From Ceratotherium simum simum (taxonomy: Eukaryota; Chordata; Mammalia; Perissodactyla; Rhinocerotidae), in contig NW_004454163.1 of the NCBI RefSeq assembly GCF_000283155.1, positions 25,791,039 through 25,855,038 on the forward strand: a stretch of DNA of 64,000 nucleotides, given 5' to 3'. The notes under the pieces were generated by a model. It had not been told where the DNA came from, did not search any database, and saw only the letters and a program-made list of their open reading frames with translations. How positions within the stretch are numbered: position 1 is the stretch's first letter; each line of letters begins with the position of its first letter. Below are positions 30,413-42,139 of this stretch, piece by piece. Both the position numbers and the translations under genes were made by a program.

Positions 30413-33172
30413 AATGAAGTACCTTGAACTACAGATATATATCTACTGATTATGTGTGTTTATTCAAGACTACTGATTTTAAACTCACTTTTTTCTTTAG
30501 AAAATTCAACAAAGACTCAGCTGGTGTAGTGGGAGTTCTACATTGGCCATATGGTGGGATTTTACTTTGAAATATGCTAATGTTTCTAAAATTTAAACTT
30601 CCGTTAAAATAATAGCATTTTACTACTAAAATGAGCTACAATTTTCTAATTTGTCCTCTATCATCAAATTTTCAGGAGGATAGCTTTGTTTCAGTAATTA
30701 TGTTGCCTAGTACAAAAGAAGAAAAAAATTGAATACCTACTAAATTTATGCAATGTGGTAGGTTCTTTTTACATTTTCTTTAATTTTATTAGATTAAAAT
30801 GTGCTAATGAATGATCTAGAAGGAAATGCATGGAATGTAAAGAAATTAAAAGGAAAAGTAAAAAATCAAGATCATCCCCAAAATTTCTACTAAAGTTATT
30901 TAAGTAATTTGCAGTGTTTTGTGTTTTTTTGTTTTTTTAATTGTAGAAAGAGGAAAGAAATTAAACTGCAGCTGCACTCCCAAGGTTTGAAGACTCTTCT
31001 CTTTGCTTGAACCTTAATAGTGGAATCTCATATGGAGAAGAAAAAATCATCCTCTAGTAGTTTATTGGAGATAAATGGAGAATTTAGGGATTCATTCTCT
31101 GATTGGTGATTAATGAGTCCCACACAGTTTTAAAAATATAATTTTCATAAAACAGATATAAAGAGGATACTCTAGGGAAAGGAGAAGAAGCAATTAATTC
31201 TGACTGAAGACTAAATTCATTAAAATGTTCCAATTTCAAATTTCTTTACCAGCTTGGTGATCATTCTCAGAGTACTATATCTCTTTCTTAGAGTAATAGA
31301 CTTCCCCCATTCTCAAAGAAACAACTCTATCTTGTGGTTTCATCAGAATAAACTTTTATTAATCTGTCTAAAAGTATGCCAGCTAAAATGTAAGGCAACG
31401 TTCAGTCATTTGACTAGATTGTGTTGTGCATGTGCTCAGAGTGTGGCATTGTTCTAGATGCTGGGTATTTTAAAAAAATGAGATCCCGTTTAATTCAGTG
31501 TTCTCCATCTCCACTTGGATGTTTATAGGCCCGTCAAACCTATCATCTTGACCTATAAATTTTCTTTTTTCTCTTTTTTTCTACCACTTTCTGGCACCGC
31601 CATCACTTTTATTATATATATGTCCTAGGGAAATATACACTAATTTTGAAAATGTTTCTGTAATCTATTATGTGATGATTGATGAAAATTATCGTCTTTG
31701 ATCCATAAGTAAAGAGCATTTGAAAAGAATGTAAAAGCCAAACTGATAACGTGGATATATACCTATTTATGCTGAAAGAATTAAACATATTTTTAAGATG
31801 TGCTTAAAGATGTGAAACACTCCAAGGGAAATTAACGGTGGGAGTGGAGTGGTTGCAAAATCAGATGTCATGGATTCTCATGACGCCAAGTGGATCGGAG
31901 TCATTTATTTAACCTCTTTAAAGCGTAGTTCTTTATTGTTGGCATTCTCTGTAGGAGTAGTTGATTTACTTTTGTTCATCTTCTCAAGTTTCTTTAATGA
32001 TAGTTTATTTTTAGTGATTCTGTACTTCCTTTCCTGGTGCTTCCCAACTCTGCAGCACCCTCCCCCCCCCCACCAGACTAAAGTAAAAAATTTCTAATCT
32101 AATAGTGGCTACCTAATTTAAAAATATATTTTAACTTTTGTTTTTATTTGTGGGCTTGGGTTAAAAAATGAAAGTTTATTTTCTCTTCACATTGTAATTT
32201 CTCCACTATCTTGGTAGTCATCTGACACATTTTTCATTCTTTTTATAGCTTTGTTTGCAAGTTAATTCTTTAAAACCTCTGCCAGAGGCAGTGATTGGTA
32301 CTCCCTTAGTTAATGCAACTTTCCATCTTCCTCTAAATCATTGGTTAGATATGAATAGTTTTTAAAATGAATTGTGAGATTTAATCAGTGTAATGTAGTG
32401 GAATAATGATGTGCTTCTATGGATGCATTATGCTCATTACAGTGTATGAATGTTCATGTCTTCAGTACTTTGATGCCATTTTGTCATGTTTTCAGGCTGA
32501 AGTAAATATATTTCATATACCTGCTTACTTGGTTTTCTTTGAAGTTTACCATTTCTTTATTTATATTCCTTGTATGAATATATATTTACATTTTGAGATA
32601 TAATTTGTGTTTCATTGTGATAATGAAGCCACACAATTTTATAAAACTAAATAATACGTAGTAAGTACTGCATTGAGATCTTCTTGGGGCCAAGGCCCAG
32701 GACCTCATTTTTGGTCCCCAAATGACCCAGCACCAAGCCCTTAGCAGACATGTGACTGAGGAATAGACCTTTTATAATGCCAGTTTGTTGCTCAAATTAT
32801 CCCAGCATTGGCCGTAGGGAGCTCTTTTAAGTTGACTCCAGTGTCATTTTGATATGATCTCATCTTTTTTTTAAAACTCTCTCTTATTTTCTGCCATAGA
32901 ACCTCCTCCTTACTCATCTTGTATTTACCTGCCCCAGTCCTAGAATCAGCCATTTCTCCAAGTGTGCCTTGATTACCTTTAATGGAGATATTAGAAACTA
33001 AGATTTGGGTGCTGGGTGTGCTTGTTTTACTGGGATTTCACTGCTTCTAGGTGCTCTCACTGGACAGAACTGGGAAATATACATGTGCATACTAACCCAT
33101 GTATACCCACATATCTATAATTATTTCTGTATCTGTCTATTAAAATGATAGGAATTCATACTGATCTGTTTT

Positions 33173-33473
33173 TTTTTTTTTTTTTTGTGAGGAAGGTCAG
33201 CCCTGAGCTAATATCCGTGGTAATCCTCCTCTTTTTGCTGAGGAAGACCGGCTCTGAACTAACATCTATTGCCAATCCTCCTCCTTTTTTTCTTTTCCCA
33301 AAGCCCCAGTAGATAGTTGTATGTCATAGTTGCACATCCTTCTAGTTACCGTATGTGGGACGCGGCCTCAGCATGGCTGGAGATGCGGTGCATCGGTGCG
33401 CGCCCAAGATCCGAACCCCGGGCCGCTAGTGGTGGAGCGCACGCACTTAACCGCTAAGCCACGGGGCCAGCCC
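33173..33473 (-). mobile_element. ERE SINE, full length, antisense
   Basis: A T-run, two related GAGGAAG modules, CCCAAAGCCCCAGTAGATAG and the reversed tRNA head ACCGCTAAGCCACGGGGCCA follow in order. Identical 16-bp duplications CATACTGATCTGTTTT (33157-33172 and 33474-33489) frame it precisely, showing recent insertion by L1 machinery. Confidence 0.96.
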
Positions 33474-33889
33474 CATACTGATCTGTTTTAATGTACCACC
33501 ATAGGGCTCAATCTAGTCTTCCCCTTCTGCTTATTTGTAGTTTCTTTCTCTTGAGTGTGGGAAACTTGACTCATTATTTACAATAGAGTTAATTGTTTTT
33601 TCAACCCTAGTAGACATAAAAAATAATTTAGAATTGCTAAGCCATACCTCTGTGAATAACCAATTTACCAACTAGAGTACAGTATCTGTGTACAGTTCTT
33701 TTTGTCTTTAGCTTTACAGTAAGCAGTGTTTTGGCCCATTTTCCAAAATTACTTAAGTCAACTCCTTTTCTCTTTGCACCCTTCAGTGAGGTTATGTCAT
33801 ACGTTTATAATGTGTGTTCATTTGTCACGGTCTGCAGTTCATCCTGGGTTCCCTGGAATTCTGGTTAGTTCATCATTTTTTTATTTGCA

Positions 33890-35050
33890 TGCAGTAAAAT
33901 TTACTTTTTAGGTTTATAGGTCTTTAGATTTTGACAAATGAATAAAGTCAGGTATCTACCATCACAGTACCACACAGAACATTTTTAACACCTTGGAAGT
34001 TTCCTTTTGTAGCTCCTTTGTAATCAGTACCCCCGCACCAATCCTTGGTGCAACCGCTGATCTGTTTTCCATCCTCATGGTTTTGCCTTTTCCAAAATTC
34101 TATATAAATCCTATATAAAATTCTATATAATGAATCATACAACATGTAGCCTTTTGGATTTGGTTTCTTTCACTTAACAAAATATATTTAAGATTCATCC
34201 ATATTGTTGCATGAGTCAATAGTTCATTCCTTTTTATTGCTAAATAGTGTTCTGTTATATGGCTATACCATTTACCTGTTTAAGGACATTTGGATTGTTT
34301 CTAGGTTTTGGTGGTTATGAATAAGCTGCAGTAACTATTCATGTTTAGGATTTTGCATGAACATGAGATTTTAATACACTTGGGCAAATACCTAGGATTG
34401 GAATTGCTGAGTCATATGGTAAGTGAGTGTAATTATTAAAAAAAATCTACCAAACTGTTTTCCAAAGTAACTGTAACATTTTACATTCCTACTAGTGATG
34501 GATAATATTTCCTGTGGCTCTGTATCTTTACCAGCATTTAATATTGTTAGTTGTTTTTTTTTTTTTTTTTAATTTTAGGCATTCTAAGACGTGTGTAGTG
34601 ATATCTCACTGTAATTTTAGTTTGCATTTCCCTAATGGCTAATGATGTCGAGCATGTTTTCACATGATTATCTGCCATCCATATATCCTCTTTGGTGAAA
34701 TGTCTGTTTAGGTCTTTTGCCTAGCTTTTTTCCTATTGGATTTCTTGTTTCTTATTGTTGGGTCTTGACTTCTATTTCATACATTCTAGGTGTAAGTCCT
34801 TTAACAGATACGTAATTTTCAAATATTTTCTTTCAATTTGTGGCCTGCGTTTTATTCTCTTAACAGTGGCATTTACAGAACAGAAGTTTTTAATTTTGAT
34901 AAAGTCCAATTTATCAGTTTTTTCTTTCATGACTCATAGTCTTGTTGTATCTGAAAATTCATCGGCAAACCCAAGGTCATGAAGATTTTCTCCTATGTTT
35001 TCTTCTAGAAGTGTTACAGCTTTACATTTATCTTATGACTTAGTCTTTCC
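33890..35050 (-). mobile_element. L1 LINE, antisense (3' UTR region)
   Basis: Reversed L1 3' UTR phrases are present: ATTCCTTTTTATTGCTAAAT, TTTGGTGGTTATGAATAAGC and GGAATTGCTGAGTCATATGG. They are followed by TTTGTGGCCTGCGTTTTATT near the ORF2 junction. A short CTATATAAA-type tandem at 34098-34130 lies within it. Confidence 0.83.
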
Positions 35051-35837
35051 ATTCATTTCTATTTATAAGTAGCATTCTTGCTTGTTTCATTCTTTTTAAC
35101 ATATAGTATATTTTTTAAAAGGTCCTTAACTTACTATCTATACTTAACACATTTTATGAGTTTTGCCTATAACCTCACAAGCAACTTGTTTATGTACTGT
35201 CTATACTTAACACTTCATGTGGGTTTCATCCATCTGAATGTTTTCTTGTTATTTATAGAACTTAATGTTCTCAAGTTATGAGTCAGAGCACATCACAATG
35301 TTTATCTAAGTTATTACGGTGAGAAACTGTTGGAATATCACAAATGCCTTATAGTGTGATCCTCTAGCATATTGCTGCCTATTAAATATGTCATCTACTA
35401 GGATAGTATTAAAACAAGATTCCTGTATCTTTATTTTCAAATCAATTATTCATTGTGTGTTAAGAGATTAAGAGGTCAAAAGCTTTCCTACTTCTGTGAG
35501 TGTGTTTAGATATTTGAAAATAACATAATTGACAGTAACATAAGTAATCATAAGATAAATTGGTTCTTTGAAATGTAAATATTTGTTCTAAGTGTTTTTG
35601 GCTTCAGGTGGCTTATAGATAAACAGATGTCATAAAATGTCTAGAAATGTAGTGCTAAAAGGAGAGAAGCGATGCTTAATAGAAATTTTTAAAAAGACAA
35701 ATAAATGGGTTCATCAAATAGAAAAAAAGTTGAATATTGAATACTGAAGGTAGTCAAGTACTTCCAGAGAAAAAATAAATTAATAAAATAAGCCAAAATT
35801 AGTAATAACAAAAGCAATAGTAATAATTAATGATACT

Positions 35838-35945
35838 AATAATGCTATTTATTGAACAGTTACTACATCCCAGGTACTGTGCTAAACTATACCCCTTATA
35901 TCCATCATTGAATTTAGTAGATAATGTATCACTGTCTTTTATCTT
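35838..35945 (-). repeat. MIR SINE fragment, antisense
   Basis: The phrase TGCTATTTATTGAACAGTTA followed by CCAGGTACTGTGCTAAAC is the reversed 3' end of a MIR. The rest has decayed. Confidence 0.65.
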
Positions 35946-36299
35946 GTATTCATTGGGTTGTATATAAGGATAGAGGGCAGCTTGGCTGGGTTACCGGAGG
36001 TTACTGCTTTTCATTGGTTGCCTCTGGAACTGTCTGCTAGATTAGACCAACTCTCTGCCTTCAGAATTGTCTTCAAACAGCTGCTTCTGGCTCTGCACAA
36101 GCTGAATTCCTGGACTATTCTGATGATGAAAAAGAGAAGTTATGAGGTTATCTTTACTTATCCTAAAATCTCAAGTATTAAAGTTCTTGTTTACTGTCAT
36201 TGCATAGCCACCAACCCTGGCCATCTTGTGGTTATATTTACCAGCTGTTGACCTGTTCTCTCCTTGTACCACACTGGAACCTTAAAGAATAAAAACATA

Positions 36300-36765
36300 T
36301 TCTTTTCCTGCTACATATTTTCTGTTAACGCCTTGTTTCTCATTGCCTTTAGGGGTCTGACCTTAAATGTCCTTTTAGCCTCATTTTCGCCTTTTCTCAC
36401 ACTTCTTATGCTTCTGCTACCCAGTTCTATAGATACATCAGTGTCCTGTCTTCCTGGAACTTTCTTCACCTAGTGTCCTTCCGTGGTAAATTCTCATATA
36501 TACTTCAAGACCCAACTCAAACATTTCCTTTCCATGAGGTTGTTTTTGGCATGTGTTCTCTTCCTCACCCCATCCCAAGCAGAGTTAATTGATTTTTCTT
36601 CAAATGGACACTGTATTTTCACTTGTTATGCACTTAGAAATCTGTATTTTTCACATGGCTATAAGTTTCTCTAGTGTAAAGTCCTTGAATTTTCCTCCTT
36701 CATTTTAATCCCCTTTGCCTGGCATAATCATCATTCAAAAAAAAGTTGGTGAATGATTCTTCCCT
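36300..36765 (+). repeat. L2-like LINE 3' region
   Basis: Diverged L2 features appear in order: a TTCTTCACCTAGTGTCC segment, CTTCAAGACCCAACTCAAAC, CCATGAGGTTGTTTTTGGC, then CTCTAGTGTAAAGTCCTTGA and TTGCCTGGCATAATCATCAT. The reading frames here are by-products of this relic. Confidence 0.65.
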
Positions 36766-36864
36766 CCTTGTCCTTCCCTGTGTTCAGAGCCCCCTCCCCT
36801 TTCTGTATGTTTTAGGTGAAAACAACTTTGATTTTCTCTGTCTTTATTTTTAAAAAATCTAGAT

Positions 36865-37062
36865 CAGTGGTTTTCAAACTTTTTTTTTAAAAGTGGTGTT
36901 CTCTCTTCAAATGAAAACTTCTATAAAATGTGTATGTGTCTGTGCACACACACACCCCCACATATAGAAAGGTAAAAATGGGGAGCTTAGAGGTCTCCCT
37001 TCTCCTTCTGGCACTTCTAGGGAACTCATAGGGCTCCAAGTAGTATGGTTTGAAAATCATTG
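36865..37062. mobile_element. MER5-like MITE (hAT-Charlie type)
   Basis: The 198-bp element begins CAGTGGTTTTCAAAC and ends GTTTGAAAATCATTG, an imperfect terminal inverted repeat of 15 bp with two mismatches. Length and ends fit MER5A-type elements. The flanking 8 bp are only half matching, so the target duplication has decayed. A short CA run lies in the middle. Confidence 0.8.
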
Positions 37063-37084
37063 GTCTTATTGCTACTTCTGTTTT

Positions 37085-37325
37085 TGAGTCCTTCCAAATC
37101 CTTCCAAATCATTCTTCACATCGTTTCAGGAGAGATCTTTCTAAAACACAGATCAAATTATTTCTCATGCTTAAATTTCTTTAATGAGTCCCTATGGCCT
37201 CACCTCACATGTGAGCATCTTGGGAGCTAAAGCTATGTCTTTTTCACCTTTGTGTCGCTCATACCTGATACAGGCTTGGTACATAGTAGCCTGGGTACTC
37301 CATGAGTGTTTAAGAAAATAAGGGA
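37085..37325 (+). repeat. L2-like LINE 3' end
   Basis: TAAAACACAGATCAAATTAT, GAGTCCCTATGGCCTCACCT, GAGCATCTTGGGAGCTAAAG and GGCTTGGTACATAGTAGCCT follow the L2 3' order. Confidence 0.65.
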
Positions 37326-40110
37326 ACTTTGCATGGTTACCCATCTTCATCATTCCGATGACTTTGCTTTACTTATTTGGCAATGCCAGCCTCTCTCTTA
37401 TTCAGATCTCTCTCATCTTTCCGGCCCAGCTTAAATCTTAAATTCCTTATTTTAAAGTTATCCTTAGCTTCAGCAGCCTTCATCAGTTTTTCCCTTTCTT
37501 TGATTTCTAAAGCAAGGTATTGTTATTATAAAGAATGACATAGTTAGTATACTGTATTTATTTAGTGCCCTGCTTTTGTTACCAGTTGGTGGTGTAACCT
37601 CTGCCTGGGTAATCCTACCAAAAAAATGAAAATTCATAAAGGGCTTCAAAGATACTTTCTTATCCATGAGAGTATACTTTGCCCAGTTCTGAGATACATT
37701 ATTCTGCTTATAATTAGGATTTCTAAATCAGCTAGAGGTTATAATTTTAAGTGTATGCTTTAATACAGTTGTGTGTCAAGAAGGCAGATTTGCCTTTGTT
37801 TCTCAACACGTTGTATGTTGAACAATAAATCTTTGTTTTATTGTATCTTCTGAAACCAAAATTGGTGTTGAGTCAGCTCATAGCCTGCAAATCAAACAAA
37901 TCTTTGAAAAAGTGCATACAATGAATTAAAAGTATTAGGTGTGATTTTTACTGTGGATCATTTTCAGGTTTTTGTTGGGAAAGAGGAATAATACGTAAAC
38001 TTTATACTGTTACATTAGTATTCTGTGATACAGTACACTTCCTAACTGTGCTTTCTGTTCCTTGTATATTTTTCAGTAAATATGTTTCTTTTGTTGCTTT
38101 CGGAATTGTTTATAATTACATTTTATGTGAGAGCAGTTTTCTACAAAAAAAAAAAAAACAAAATGCTCATTAAGCAAAACTGCATTTCATTTCTTTAAAA
38201 ATAACTATCAAAACTCATATTACTGAATTCTTCTTCAGGCTGAAGACATTTTGCTTACTTTTAGCTATATCTTTCATTTCTCTAGTTGCTTTGTGACCTT
38301 TAATAAAGTACTTGTTTTTCATCAATTGAAATGATCTCTATTTAGAATAAGGGTGAATACCCTCAACATTTCTTACAGGAGGACTTTTCTCTGAGACATT
38401 TATACTGTTGTATTTTATATTTTTGATGTTGTTGCAGAAGGAAAAGTGGATACTGTGTCTTTAATGGAAAGCAAAAGGTTATCTTTCTCTGGCCTTTGTG
38501 TGTATGTGCTGATGTGGATGTAGGCAGCCAGACAGGCAATGTGTGCAAAGAGACTAGGGAACTGGCTGCGGATCGATAGCAGTGGTGTGAAGTGAATTAA
38601 TGTGAAGCAGGCCGTCTGTCTGTCATAAGGATTGCGGGGAGTGTGGGGCAGTGTGGTCAGTCACTGCAGAGATCTGCTTCCAATAAATTCAAGCCTCTGC
38701 CTGAAAATAAACTCTCGATGCACACATACTCCCCTCCTTATTGTTACATTTTACTTTATTCAAAGTAAATGTACATATCAAATTATTGCCTCTAGTGTAC
38801 TTTAATTGGACCACTGGAAAACCACAATTGTGACAAACATGAAGTAAAAATACCTACTTTATTCTTTTAGATCCATTTTTCAATCTCAGTGGAAATCTAT
38901 ATTACTATGGGAATAAGAAATGTGATTTTTGGTAATATTTATAAATATTCTGGTATATATTTTTCTAAGTCTTAACAGTATTGTTTATCGCTTCTATCTA
39001 ATTGTCAATAAAATGATAATGAATTCAAATGGTTTTATATTCCAATATTGGTTAAAGTGCTGTATTTTAAATGTTACTCTATTAAAATTTAATATTTAAT
39101 CTTTGATTATTAAGTTAATCACATGACACTGAAGTCTTCTGAGTTCATATTATTTATCATTACTCAGATATTATTAGCCAGTAGGAAAAAAATGTTTTTA
39201 AAGGTAATTTACAGGCTTTTGAAAGACAAATTTTAGACAATATAATGTATCTGATTTTACTGGTGGGGTGAAGCAAATGCAGTTTTATTCCATTGATTTT
39301 GAAAACTGTATTTCCATATTTACATTCTAAAAATTGTTTTTCTAAAGTGGTTAAAAATATTGTGTGCAAACGCGGATGTTGTGTATATATAGATCTCTCA
39401 CAGTGAATAGTGATCTAAGTATTTAGAAATCTAGATGGCGTGACAAGCTCGTAGTCGTCATCCCTGTCCTCTATTTCTCACTTCTGCTGCTAGCCACAGC
39501 CCTCCTCCGCCCTCTCACTGCCTCGTCCAGACTTACTCATACCTGTTTTCTGCTCCATTCCACTTTTCCCTTGTTTTCCTCCTGATTCACAGTGTAGAAC
39601 CCATTTACGGACACCTGTTGTCTGGCATAATGTACATTCATTTTTTATTTTGTGAAATCTGGATTTGAGGGCTAACTGGTTTCTTTTAAGTATCTCATAT
39701 CTTTCCATTAATTTTTTGTATCTCTTTTTTATTATATTTCTTTACTTTCTTTATCTCTTTATTGTACCTTTTTATTGTATCTCTTTCCCCAAGGCCATTT
39801 ACTATTCCTTTCTGGTATATTTAAATAACATAATGTGTGTCATGGGCTTAAAGGTATTCAGTTCTATTCAAGACGTACTTATTGCACTTTTATGAGATGT
39901 TCATTACTGCCAAATATTTTGGAGATATGCAGAAAGTAAATAAGTCTTAGATTTTATGGTGTAGTTTGCCCAAATAAGCTCACTCACATTAAGTACATAA
40001 GAAAATGGCAAAGTACCACCATATAATAAATTGACAACATTTGTAATCTTGATTCTCAATATCTAAGAAACTGAAGCTTCCATGTGAGTATTTCCTAAGT
40101 GGACTTTTTT

Positions 40111-40374
40111 TCTTTTTCTTTTTCTTTTTTTTTTTTTTTTGGTGAGGAAGATTGGCCCTGAGCTGACATGCCTTGCCAATCTTCCTCTTTTTGCTGAGGA
40201 AGATTAGCCTAGAGCTAACAGCTATGCCTTTCTTCCTCTATTTTGTATATGGGATGCCGCCATAGCATGGCTTGATGAGCGGTGCATAGGTCCATGCCCA
40301 AGATTCAAACCTGGGAACCCCAGGCTGCCAAAGCAGAGCATGTAAACTTAACCACTATGCCACCAGGCCAGCCT
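40111..40374 (-). mobile_element. ERE SINE, antisense
   Basis: A long T-run is followed by GAGGAAGATTGGCCCTGAGC, a second GAGGAAGATTAGCC module, and the reversed head TTAACCACTATGCCACCAGG. The flanks GTGGACTTTTTTT and ATGGACTCTTTTT look like a diverged target duplication. It is more mutated than the copies at 33 and 41 kb. Confidence 0.9.
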
Positions 40375-40599
40375 CTGAATGGACTCTTTTTCATATTTCT
40401 CAGAAATATTTCATCATCTTATTTATAGTGGATAGTGATGAAGTGATTTTTATGCTTCAAAAAGTTTGGTTTTGTATACCAGGAAGAAAGTAAAATAATT
40501 TTTTCTAGTCTTTGTGTTTCATTGAAAATAGCATTGTATTCTGAAATAATCCTCAATTCTCTTTAGTGACAGGGATATAATACCTTCTATTGTATCCTT

Positions 40600-41085
40600 T
40601 TTTTTTTTTTAAGTCAGGTTTATTGAGGTATAATTTATATATAGTAAAATTCACCCTTTTTAGTGAATTTTACAATACTATGAGTTTTCAACAAATGTGT
40701 CATGTACCTACTCCCACAATCGTGATATAGATGATTTTAGTTATTCTTTTTTTTTTTTTGTATAATTTTATTTATTTATTTTGCCCCCAAAGCCCCAGTA
40801 GATAGTTGTATGTCATAGTTGCACATCCTTCTAGTTGCCGTGTGTGGGACGCGGCCTCAGCATGGCTGGAGAAGTGGTACGTCGGTGTGCGCCAGGGATC
40901 TGAACCCGGGCCGCCAGCATCGGAGTGCGTGCACTTAACCGCTAAGCCACGGGGCCGGCCCTAGTTATTCTAAGATATTTGCTCATACTGCTGTGTAGTC
41001 AGTTCTCTTACCACACCCCTAGCCTCTGGCACGGACTGACTTGATTTCTATCCTATAGTTTGCCTTTTACAGAATGTCTGCTGTA
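40600..41085 (-). mobile_element. L1 LINE 3' UTR fragment, antisense, split by an ERE
   Basis: GGTTTATTGAGGTATAATTT and ATTCACCCTTTTTAGTGAAT are reversed L1 3' UTR phrases. After the ERE at 40748-40961 the L1 resumes with ACCACACCCCTAGCCTCTGG. Confidence 0.75.
40748..40961 (-). mobile_element. ERE SINE, antisense, 3'-shortened variant
   Basis: The tail is an AT-rich stretch (TATAATTTTATTTATTTATT) rather than the usual GAGGAAG modules. It is followed by AAGCCCCAGTAGATAGTTGT and the reversed head TTAACCGCTAAGCCACGGGG. A perfect 10-bp duplication TAGTTATTCT (40738-40747, 40962-40971) bounds the element inside an L1. Confidence 0.94.
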
Positions 41086-41227
41086 ATGTCTGCCTATTAT
41101 CATAAGTGGTAATATAACATGTAACCAAATACTGTGGAGATTAGAAATAGCTAAGTTATGGTTAAGAATTTTAAAAAATATTATTGTTCCTTGTGCAGAT
41201 AATGATTACCGTGCTTAGAAGGATTGA

Positions 41228-41530
41228 AGGGGCGAGCCCCCTGGCTTAGCGGTTGAGTGCGCGCGCTCCGCTACTGGCAGCCGGGTTCGGATCCTGGGCG
41301 CGCATCAACGCACCGCTTCTCCGGCCATGCTGAGTCCTCGTTCCACATACAGCAACTAGGAGGATGTGCACCTATGACATACAACTATGTACTGGGGCTT
41401 TGGGGGGGAAAAGAAAAAGGAGGAAGATTGGCAATAGATGTTAGCTCAGAGCTGGTCTTCCTCGGCAAAAAGAGGAGGATTAGCATGGATGTTAGCTCAG
41501 GGCTGATCATCCTCTTCTTCTTCAAAAAAA
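41228..41530 (+). mobile_element. ERE SINE, full length, sense
   Basis: The head GGCGAGCCCCCTGGCTTAGC and B box GGTTCGGATCCTGG lead to ATGACATACAACTATGTACT, two GATGTTAGCTCAG modules and an A-tail. The duplication AAGGATTGA occurs at 41219-41227 and 41531-41539. The 103-codon frame reading through it is SINE sequence, not a gene. Confidence 0.95.
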
Positions 41531-42139
41531 AAGGATTGAGTAATGTTTTTGCTGATCTTGTACCATAACTGTATGATTCAAGAGTTCAAAAGGAAAAGCT
41601 TCTATCATTTCCTTAAATTGTTATAATTAATTTTAAATGATCTGTACCATTTGGATTTGAGAGTTGAGTGTAGTAATTTGGTCTTTCCATTCTCAGTATC
41701 TCTTAGCTTTATATCTTCCAACAAAGCTTAGGATTCTTAGGTATTTTGTTACCATCTCAGTGCCCAGTTTGACTGAAGTTAGGATATTTAACTAATCTTT
41801 AAAAAATGAAATATATATAATTTTGAAGTAACCAAATCAATCTTTTTTTATTGGTTGGTAACAAAAGAACCCAGAAATTTTGACTGTGAGGACTAACAGA
41901 ATGAGTTACCCATACAGTCAAAATCAAGAATGTAGTTTAAGTTTTTTAAAAATTAAAAATGGAATATGCTTCCTGAAAGAAGAAAATATTCATGGCAAAT
42001 TTTGTTTTCTTATTGCATAAATGTTCTTTGTGGCTCTTTTTCTCCCTTTTTCTTCAACTACACGGCAGAAAAGGTATCAGGAGAGTACTCAGAAGTAGCA
42101 TGGATGCCATGGTTCATCTGGAATGTTAGAAGAGCAAAC

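Noticed and set aside
41257..41568. 103-codon plus-strand frame
   Set aside because: It is translation of a full ERE SINE with its A-tail.
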